NCBI GenBank assembly: GCA_963674475.2
Contig: CAXXFQ010000033.1
Location: 186,001-250,000, forward strand
Reading direction: 5' to 3'
Source of the DNA: CAXXFQ01 sp963674475
GTDB taxonomy: Bacteria > Planctomycetota > Planctomycetia > Pirellulales > Thermoguttaceae
Length of the DNA: 64,000 bases
In this document: one piece after another, positions 57,940-64,000 of the stretch
Layout: the number at the start of each line of letters is the position of its first letter
How positions within the stretch are numbered: position 1 is the first letter of the stretch
The notes under the pieces: model-generated
Databases searched by the model: none
What the model saw: only the letters and a program-made list of their open reading frames with translations
What the model was told of the DNA's origin: nothing
Position numbers and translations under genes: made by a program

Positions 57940-58551
57940 TTAGAACGAGACTTGCGGCGCTTCGCGTTGTTCGGGTTCTTTGACCTCGAAAAGGGTCGCT
58001 TCGGTGAAGTTGAACATCCCGGCGACCACGTTGTTCGGAAACACTTCGCGGGACGTGTTGTAGGCGGTGACGCCGTCGTTGAACGCCTGACGGGCGAACG
58101 AGATCCGGTTCTCGGTCGAGGTCAACTCCTCTTGCAGGGCCAGCATGTTCTGGTTGGCCTTCAGGTCGGGGTAGTTTTCCATCAGGGCGAACAACCGGCC
58201 CAGTGTTCCGCCGAGCACTCCTTCGGCCGCGCCGATCGATTGCATGGCCGACGGATCGCCCGGCGCCGCGGCGGCCGTTTTTCCGGCGGAAACGGCCTGG
58301 TTTCGGGCCTCGATCACCGACGTGAGCGTCTCCCGTTCGTGTTTCATATACCCCTTGGCCGTCTCGACCAAGTTCGGGATCAGGTCGTGACGTCGTTTCA
58401 ACTGGACGTCGATCTGGGCGTAGGCGTTTTTATACCGATTCCGCATTGTGACCAGTTTGTTGTACATCCCGACGAAGATCAGTACCACGACGAGGAGCAA
58501 AACGACGCCCCCGATCAAGAGTCCCAAAAGGATCATGGTGGAAGTGGCCAT
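57940..58551 (-). CDS. lemA: LemA family membrane protein
   Basis: A 203-residue protein. An N-terminal membrane helix (about 6-30) precedes the LemA domain: YNKLVTMRNRYKNAYAQIDV, QLKRRHDLIPNLVETAKGYM, then ASxx-like LTSTENRISFARQAFNDGVT and YNTSREVFPNNVVAGMFNF. LemA proteins have a short extracellular N-terminus and a helical cytosolic body, and often occur beside M48 proteases or TPM proteins, as here. GGGAGA precedes the ATG. Confidence 0.93.
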   Translation of the reverse strand: MATSTMILLGLLIGGVVLLLVVVLIFVGMYNKLVTMRNRYKNAYAQIDVQLKRRHDLIPNLVETAKGYMKHERETLTSVIEARNQAVSAGKTAAAAPGDPSAMQSIGAAEGVLGGTLGRLFALMENYPDLKANQNMLALQEELTSTENRISFARQAFNDGVTAYNTSREVFPNNVVAGMFNFTEATLFEVKEPEQREAPQVSF

Positions 58552-58896
58552 CCGGTTCTCCCTGAATGTGAAAAATGGGTCGAAAAACGAGCCGTGAGCA
58601 ATACGGCATCGATGGATTATGCTTTATTTTCGCTGGTATTCCTAGTCCCCCTATTCAGGTGGAAGGTCTAGCCAGCCGAAGGCTCCTGCTTTACGATAAA
58701 CGCCTCCTCTTTGGTTTTGTAGGAAAATCGGGAGAGGAGCGGGGCGTCCTGTCACGATGGTCGGCCCAGGGTGGCCCTTGTTTTGTCGCAGGTCACCTCG
58801 GAAGTGAGCCGTTGAGAATAAATGAGAAAAACGCTCCCTTTTTTGGATTTTCACCACGTTACGAGTATTTTTTCTTGCGGAGGCGGGAACTAAAAA
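58552..58896. other. 345-bp divergent intergenic region
   Basis: No gene seen. It should hold the promoters of lemA (left) and the symporter (right); the GGAGG site is at 58879-58883. Confidence 0.45.
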
Positions 58897-61026
58897 ATGG
58901 ACCCTTTTGTCTATGTTTATTCGGTCGGCGGAATCCTATTTCTCTTCGGAATTTACATTGCCGTTCGACAAGGGTATATCAATTTTTCTCTGCGGGGGAT
59001 GGTGAATCTTTCGGTCTGCCTGCTGATCCTGTTGCTTTTTGCCGGAACGCAGGGCTGGTTGCAATACGGCCAGATGGAGACGGCCCCGGCGGTTGCCTAT
59101 GACGGCGGCGCCGAGGAGGTGGTTGAAAAGGCGTCCACGGTGCGAGGGGCGCCGATCGACTACGCCATCATGATCGGCTATTTCGTGGCGATCGTCGCGG
59201 TCGGAACCTGGTTCGGACGTCGGCAGAAAACGACCAAAGACTTTTTCTTCGGCGGACAGCGGTTCGCCTGGTGGCTGATCGCCTTCAGTCTGATCGCCAC
59301 GACGGTCGGTTCTTATAGTTTCGTGAAATACAGCCGGATCGGCTACAATTACGGGCTGGCCAGCAGTCAGACTTACATGAACGACTGGATCTGGTTTCCG
59401 TTGTTGGCGTTTGGCTGGTTGCCGATCCTCTATTTTTCGCGAGTCGTTTCCATTCCCGAATATTTCGGCCGTCGTTTCGACAAGCATGTTCGGCTTTGGG
59501 CGACCCTTTATATTTTGACCTATCTGATCGGTTATGTGGGAATCAACCTTTTCACGATGGGCAAGGTGCTCCATATCCTGGTCGGGTGGGAGATTCCGGT
59601 CGCGGCGCTGGTCGTGGCGGCCGTTTCGGCCAGTTACGTCACGGTCGGCGGCCAGACGAGCGTCATCATGACCGACCTGTTGCAAGGGGTCATGCTGCTT
59701 CTGACCGGGCTTTTGATCTTGGCGTTGGGAATCTACTATTTGGGCGGCTTCGAGGCGTTTTGGACCAATCTGCCGCGCGACGCCCGGTTGGCGTTTGCCA
59801 ATTTCAACGAACGGCCCGATTTTCCGAGTGTGGGGATTTTCTGGCAGGACGCGTTTGCCAACTCGGGGATGTTTTACCTGTTGAACCAGGGGATCGCGAT
59901 GCGATTTCTGGCCACCCGGTCGCTGGCCGATTGCCGCAAGGCGATGTTCACGATGGTCGTCATCCTCATGCCGGTCGGGGCGTGTGTGGTCGCGTCGGGC
60001 GGTTGGGTCGCTCGGGCGATGGTCAACGCCGGGGTGCTGCCGTCGGACATTAAATCGGACGAGGCCTTTTTCATCGCCTCGGAACTGCTGAGCCATCCGG
60101 GCATCTTTGGTTTGATTCTGGCCGCCCTGACCGCCGCGCTGATGTCGACGGTCGATACGCTCATCACGGCCGTTTCGGCCATCACGGTCAACGACCTGTA
60201 TCGCCCGTACGTTCGTCCCGACGCCAGCGAAAAACACCTTTTGCGCGTCGCGCGGATTTGTGCGTTGGGGGTGACTATTTTCGGCGTCTTGTTGGTGCCG
60301 CTGTTCATGAATTTCAAATCGATCTACTCGGCCCACGGCGCGTTTACCGCCGCGGTGACGCCGCCGTTGGTGGTGACGTTGTTGATGAGCGTCTTCTGGC
60401 GCCGATTCACCCGGAAGGCCGCGCTTTGCACTCTGATCGGCGGGATGATCGCGATTCTCATTTCGTTGGTTTATCCGCAGGTGATCGCCCCGCTGGCCCA
60501 CGGTGTGCCGATGGAAGAGACCTCCGGCGGATTGCTCGACGGCATGAAACAGTTCAAGTTCATGCGGGCCTTTTACGGCACGGTTGTTAGCGTGGTGATC
60601 GGGTTTGTCGTGACCTGGTTCACTCGGCCCGAGCCGTTCGACCGTCAGCGGGGACTCGTCTGGGGGACGATCAGCGACGCGCTGCGTCGATACAAGGGGT
60701 CGGCCGGTCGAGAGGAAAAGCACGCGCCGGCGATGGCCCAGGTTGCGCGGATGGAAGTCGAGCCGGCCCTTTCCGGAGAAGGCCGTTTGCCCGGCGTGAC
60801 CCTTTCGCGAGGACTGGCCGAAAAGATCCAGGCGTCCGACGGAGACCTGCTTTACGTGACCGATCGACGCTGGTGGTTGGGCGGATTGCGATCGAGTCAC
60901 GCGGTGGTCGACACGATCGAAGAAGGGACCGAAGAGCCGATCGTCCGACTCGGGCCGCAGACGTTCGAAACGGTCGTCGCCTCGTCACGTGTCGACAAGG
61001 CGTTCCAAGTGGAAAAACTCTATTGA
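58897..61026 (+). CDS. Sodium:solute symporter (SSS) family transporter with C-terminal extension
   Basis: A 709-residue membrane protein with ~13 predicted helices. After two N-terminal segments, DYAIMIGYFVAIVAVGTWFG near 88-107 begins the LeuT-like core. KDFFFGGQRFAWWLIAFSLI near 115-134, SYSFVKYSRIGYNYGLA, FGRRFDKHVRLWATLYILTY near 190-209 and ADCRKAMFTMVVILMPVGAC follow. ALTAALMSTVDTLITAVSAI near 412-431 holds the sodium-site Ser residues. The cytosolic C-terminal ~130 residues are an added domain. Family substrates are sugars, amino acids or vitamins; this one is unknown. GGAGG precedes the ATG. Confidence 0.9.
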   Translation: MDPFVYVYSVGGILFLFGIYIAVRQGYINFSLRGMVNLSVCLLILLLFAGTQGWLQYGQMETAPAVAYDGGAEEVVEKASTVRGAPIDYAIMIGYFVAIVAVGTWFGRRQKTTKDFFFGGQRFAWWLIAFSLIATTVGSYSFVKYSRIGYNYGLASSQTYMNDWIWFPLLAFGWLPILYFSRVVSIPEYFGRRFDKHVRLWATLYILTYLIGYVGINLFTMGKVLHILVGWEIPVAALVVAAVSASYVTVGGQTSVIMTDLLQGVMLLLTGLLILALGIYYLGGFEAFWTNLPRDARLAFANFNERPDFPSVGIFWQDAFANSGMFYLLNQGIAMRFLATRSLADCRKAMFTMVVILMPVGACVVASGGWVARAMVNAGVLPSDIKSDEAFFIASELLSHPGIFGLILAALTAALMSTVDTLITAVSAITVNDLYRPYVRPDASEKHLLRVARICALGVTIFGVLLVPLFMNFKSIYSAHGAFTAAVTPPLVVTLLMSVFWRRFTRKAALCTLIGGMIAILISLVYPQVIAPLAHGVPMEETSGGLLDGMKQFKFMRAFYGTVVSVVIGFVVTWFTRPEPFDRQRGLVWGTISDALRRYKGSAGREEKHAPAMAQVARMEVEPALSGEGRLPGVTLSRGLAEKIQASDGDLLYVTDRRWWLGGLRSSHAVVDTIEEGTEEPIVRLGPQTFETVVASSRVDKAFQVEKLY

Positions 61027-61042
61027 CGCGTACGCAATCCGA

Positions 61043-61065
61043 GCAGCCTGTTAGAAGCAGGCTGC
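61043..61065 (+). terminator. Hairpin after the symporter gene
   Basis: GCAGCCTG pairs with CAGGCTGC (8 bp), 17 bp past the stop. The T-run is not immediate (TTGTTTTTC is 14 bp further on), so termination strength is uncertain. Confidence 0.45.
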
Positions 61066-61123
61066 GGTTGGGCGGAATTGTTTTTCTTCGAAAGAAAAGG
61101 CTCCGTCGGAGTCGACCAGGGGG

Positions 61124-62737
61124 TTAATCGATTTTTTTGGGGTGATCGAGTAACTCGTGGATCGTGACCGCGTCCTCGGTGCTCGACTGATCGGAGAGCG
61201 TCAGGAGTTGGTTCGAAAGGTCTTGGATCACCGTTGCGCTGTCGACCAGTTGGGGGACGAGCTGTTCCTCGTCGACCGGCATGTGGTGAAGGAACCGGTT
61301 CAGCCGGGTCGTGATCTTTCGGATTGCCTCGGTCGTCTCTTGAATCCGTCCGATGGTGGCCGGCCCGGTTTTCTCCTTGGTCGGCAACGTTTGGCCGGGC
61401 GTGGAGAATCGATTACGAAGCCAACGCAACAGGGTGTAACGACTGATGATCCCGACCGGTTTCTCCTGGTCGACGATGATCACAAATCGCAGGGCGACCC
61501 GCATCAAGAATTCGTAGATCTTTCGAATCGGCGTATCGACCTTGTAGCAGACCAGATTCGTCTGCATGATGTCGCGGATCGGCGACTTCTTCCACTCAGG
61601 CATCGAGAGGGCGCCGATGATATCGTTTTCGTTGAGGATGCCGACCAGTCGTCTTTCTTGGTCGACGACCGGGGCGGAGTGAATTCGATGGTTGAGGAAA
61701 AAATCGGCCGCCTCGTCGATCGTGCGAGTCAAAGGCAACGTGGCGACGATAGGCGTCATGACCCGTTCCGCTTTGACATGCGAGAAAACCTTTTCCAAGG
61801 CCGACAGTTCGGGCAACGCTTCCCCCTCTTCCGGCGCGTGGCCGACCACGACCCGATTGCGACCGGCCTGTTTGGCCAAGCCGAGCGCCTGATCGGCCCA
61901 ATCGACCAATTCGTCGGGCGAAATGATCTCGGCGTGACGTTGGGCGACTCCAAAACTGGCCGAGAGATAGAGCGGTTTTTCGCCGCCGATGTCGATCGGC
62001 GTTTTTTCCAGACGACGTCGGATTCGTTCGGCGAAACGGTGGGCCTCTTCCTCGGTCGTTTCGGGCATCAAGATCGAAAACTCTTCTCCGCCGTAACGAC
62101 TCGGGACGTCGTTGGTCCGACACGATTTTTTCAGTAACGATCCGACTGTCCGTAAAACCAGGTCGCCCGCGGCGTGACCGTAGGTGTCGTTGATCTGTTT
62201 GAAAAAGTCGAGGTCGACGATGACGCAGGAAAGCGGGGCACCGGTCCGGTTACTCCGTTCCCATTCCGACTCCAGCTCTTCGAAGAAGACGCGCCGATTG
62301 AAGATCCCCGTCAGCGCGTCGGTTCGCGCCATAATCTGAAGACGCCGTTCGAGGTCGATCACCCGACCGCCGGACCAGACGCGGGCCAACAACTCTTCTT
62401 GATTGACCGGCTTGGTCACGAAGTCGTCGGCCCCGACGTTGAGTCCTTCGATCGCCTTCGACGAACCCGACTTGGCCGTCAGAAAAATGATGTAGATGTA
62501 ATTCGGCAGATCGATTTCCCGGACCCGACGGCAAAGCTCTAGCCCGTTCATTTTGGGCATTTCCCAGTCGGTGATAAGGACATCGGGCGCTCCCTCTTGA
62601 ATCGCTTCAAGCGCTTCGTCCCCATTCTCGAAACATCGAACGTTGAATCCGCCTTTTCGCTTCAAAAAGGTCGAAAGCAAGCGTAGGATGCTCGGGTCGT
62701 CGTCGACAAGCCAAATGTTCTTGTACTCAGTAGGCAT
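61124..62737 (-). CDS. Response regulator with GGDEF and paired CBS domains
   Basis: A 537-residue protein. A receiver domain (about 1-125) has the acidic pair DDD near 12-14, phosphoacceptor Asp in VLITDWEMPKMNG near 56 and Lys in FVTKPV near 107. A GGDEF domain (about 130-310) follows with GGEEF and the I-site RTND five residues before it, so an active, feedback-inhibited diguanylate cyclase is expected. Two CBS domains (about 325-450: VMTPIVATLPLTRTIDEAAD, SPIRDIMQTNLVCYKVDTPI) could bind an adenine nucleotide. The end is helical. No kinase is adjacent. Confidence 0.9.
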   Translation of the reverse strand: MPTEYKNIWLVDDDPSILRLLSTFLKRKGGFNVRCFENGDEALEAIQEGAPDVLITDWEMPKMNGLELCRRVREIDLPNYIYIIFLTAKSGSSKAIEGLNVGADDFVTKPVNQEELLARVWSGGRVIDLERRLQIMARTDALTGIFNRRVFFEELESEWERSNRTGAPLSCVIVDLDFFKQINDTYGHAAGDLVLRTVGSLLKKSCRTNDVPSRYGGEEFSILMPETTEEEAHRFAERIRRRLEKTPIDIGGEKPLYLSASFGVAQRHAEIISPDELVDWADQALGLAKQAGRNRVVVGHAPEEGEALPELSALEKVFSHVKAERVMTPIVATLPLTRTIDEAADFFLNHRIHSAPVVDQERRLVGILNENDIIGALSMPEWKKSPIRDIMQTNLVCYKVDTPIRKIYEFLMRVALRFVIIVDQEKPVGIISRYTLLRWLRNRFSTPGQTLPTKEKTGPATIGRIQETTEAIRKITTRLNRFLHHMPVDEEQLVPQLVDSATVIQDLSNQLLTLSDQSSTEDAVTIHELLDHPKKID

Positions 62738-63085
62738 TCTCTGATATGCACTCTTATTCGAATTTTGCCCTTCTTGTTCCGCCTCTTACCCTCAAGTAAC
62801 CGGCATGAAAAACGTGGCCGATTGGTCTGAGGGGCCTTCTCCCCGGAAGGTTCCCACTTCTCTACTGGAATTCTAGGGAGTCAGGAAACAATAGCTTACC
62901 GCCAAAGTCGAACGATCGAAAAATTTTTTTCTTTCCCTGATCCACATCCAACTCTGCCCGAGAAGGGGCGGGCATGGTATGCTTAAGCGGCGGTGGATTA
63001 GGTGAACCCGCTAAGTAAGGGGGGGGAAGTTGAGCGGTAAGTCTGCTATAAGCCTTCCAACCCGCATGAGCGGAAGGGGTAAACG
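62738..63085. other. 348-bp divergent intergenic region
   Basis: No gene seen. It separates the response regulator from the rightward partial gene; GGAAGGGG at 63072-63079 is the ribosome binding site of the latter. Confidence 0.45.
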
Positions 63086-64000
63086 ATGCATCATTTTCTG
63101 AAACGACTTACGGCACCATCTTGCGAGCGGGCCCTTTTCTTCCTCGCTTCAGTCGGACTGGCCGTCGTGCTTGTCATGGGACGGACGGCTTACGCTGAAC
63201 CGGCTGACACAACGGATGGGGGGGTGTGTGGTACACCTGCCATTTATGAAAAGACGGTCCAAAAAGGGGTCCGTTTTCTCTCGACACTTGGGCAAGCCGA
63301 GGACGGTTCTTATACCAAGGAAAGCGGGATCGGGGTGACCGCCCTGGCGACCGCCGCGTTGTTGCGAAATGGGCTTGAGCCCGGCGACCCCCGTGTGGCG
63401 AGCAGTCTCGACTATCTGGTAAAATCGATCCAACCCGATGGCGGGATCTATACCGAGGGAAGTTTTTTACGAAATTACGAGACGAGCGTCGCGATTTTCG
63501 CGCTGCGAGAGGCCAATCGCGACGGACGTTTTGACGAAACGCTCGAGCGGGCCGCCCGATTTCTGCGCGGCATTCAGTGGGGAGCCGACAAGGGGACCTC
63601 CCAAGACGACCTCAACTTCGGCGGGGCGGGCTACGGGAAGCACAAGCGGCCCGATCTGTCGAATACCTCCTATTTGATCGACGCGTTACGTGCCGCCGGA
63701 GCGGGTCCGAACGATCGGGCCATTCAAGACGCGGTTCTTTTCGTCTCCCGTTGTCAAAATCTCGAATCGGCCAATAATACGACCCCGTTCGCGGTGAAAA
63801 ACCCGGACGGAGGGTTTTACTATACCTGTGCCGCCGGTGGACAAAGCAAGTCGGGAGAGACGCCGACCGGAGGCCTTCGCAGCTATGGCTCGATGACCTA
63901 CGCCGGGCTCAAGAGTATGATCCATGCCGGGCTGGGTCCCGATGATCCGCGAGTCAAGGCGGCTACCGAGTGGATCCAAAAGCATTACTCGCTCGAATCC
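63086..64000 (+). CDS. Secreted prenyltransferase/squalene-oxidase-repeat protein, cut by window edge
   Basis: 305 codons are open from ATG 63086 (GGAAGGGG upstream) to the last base. I translated them directly. A signal peptide/helix lies near 14-37. Repeats of the terpene-cyclase/prenyltransferase alpha-toroid follow: KGVRFLSTLGQAEDGSYTKE near 60-79, SLDYLVKSIQPDGGIYTEGS near 107-126, FLRGIQWGADKGTSQDDLNF near 156-175 and LFVSRCQNLES near 212. Each has the Q-x-x-D-G pattern. This is the secreted repeat protein of planctomycetes, not a complete squalene cyclase; the DxDD motif is not seen in the visible part. Confidence 0.82.
   Translation, partial: MHHFLKRLTAPSCERALFFLASVGLAVVLVMGRTAYAEPADTTDGGVCGTPAIYEKTVQKGVRFLSTLGQAEDGSYTKESGIGVTALATAALLRNGLEPGDPRVASSLDYLVKSIQPDGGIYTEGSFLRNYETSVAIFALREANRDGRFDETLERAARFLRGIQWGADKGTSQDDLNFGGAGYGKHKRPDLSNTSYLIDALRAAGAGPNDRAIQDAVLFVSRCQNLESANNTTPFAVKNPDGGFYYTCAAGGQSKSGETPTGGLRSYGSMTYAGLKSMIHAGLGPDDPRVKAATEWIQKHYSLES

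Noticed and set aside
58936..60900. A 654-codon frame antisense to the sodium:solute symporter
   Set aside because: Arg/His/Gln-rich shadow of a membrane protein gene, with no domain.

Overview
The window most likely comes from a planctomycete (Planctomycetota). It combines secreted Gfo/Idh/MocA and FGE-sulfatase-like proteins, a TIGR03009/LolA-like protein beside an orphan ExbD, DUF1573 and DUF11-type secreted proteins, secretin-STN-like and TPR proteins, and a large carbohydrate-degrading set (GH95, GH13, a further putative glycosidase, galactose mutarotase). Genus cannot be fixed from the sequence. Base composition is moderately GC-rich, apart from a more AT-rich accessory block at about 11.2-16.6 kb.

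Positions 1-18.16 kb are the right-hand part of an integrated element, a prophage or phage-derived island. A tyrosine recombinase gene lies next to a tRNA-Leu(UAG) whose 3' end faces the element. Most genes from 11.2 kb to the left edge run leftward and form a replication/recombination module: regulator, excisionase-like HTH, DnaD-like initiator with four internal palindromic iterons, DnaC-like loader, sigma-like factor, AAA ATPase, DUF669 protein, PD-(D/E)XK-like nuclease, DEAD/DEAH-type helicase with zinc ribbon, metallophosphoesterase, DUF5664 protein, and a PrimPol primase cut by the window edge. No virion genes are visible, so they either lie to the left or are absent.

Between the regulator and the integrase is a rightward cargo block (11.5-16.6 kb). 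It holds two GYF-domain genes plus the remnant of a third, a DEDDh exonuclease fused to a BRCT domain, two unknown proteins and a pentapeptide-repeat protein. The repeated GYF module next to differing partner genes is the best candidate here for an undescribed accessory (possibly defence) system.

From 18.24 kb onward the DNA looks like host chromosome. Its blocks are: secreted oxidoreductase, FGE-like and ApbE proteins with two glycosidases (18.7-25.6 kb); an MCP-CheW pair (26.2-29.6 kb); a GH95 fucosidase and an HD-GYP/PAS/GGDEF protein (29.7-34.9 kb); a leftward LolA-like/ExbD/TPR operon (35.2-39.2 kb); guaB and a planctomycete-type envelope protein (39.8-42.5 kb); FliN-like and tadA (43.1-44.9 kb); several secreted scaffold-like proteins (45.1-52.2 kb); a nucleoside phosphorylase-like gene, umuD and galM (52.6-55.6 kb); an M48 protease-LemA pair, a sodium:solute symporter and a response-regulator/GGDEF/CBS protein (56.0-62.7 kb); and the start of a prenyltransferase/squalene-oxidase-repeat protein running off the right edge.

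Two dispersed repeat families stand out: a 120-bp triple-hairpin element at 18.35 and 54.40 kb with a diverged relative at 18.5 kb, and a 160-bp MITE-like element at 42.88 kb.
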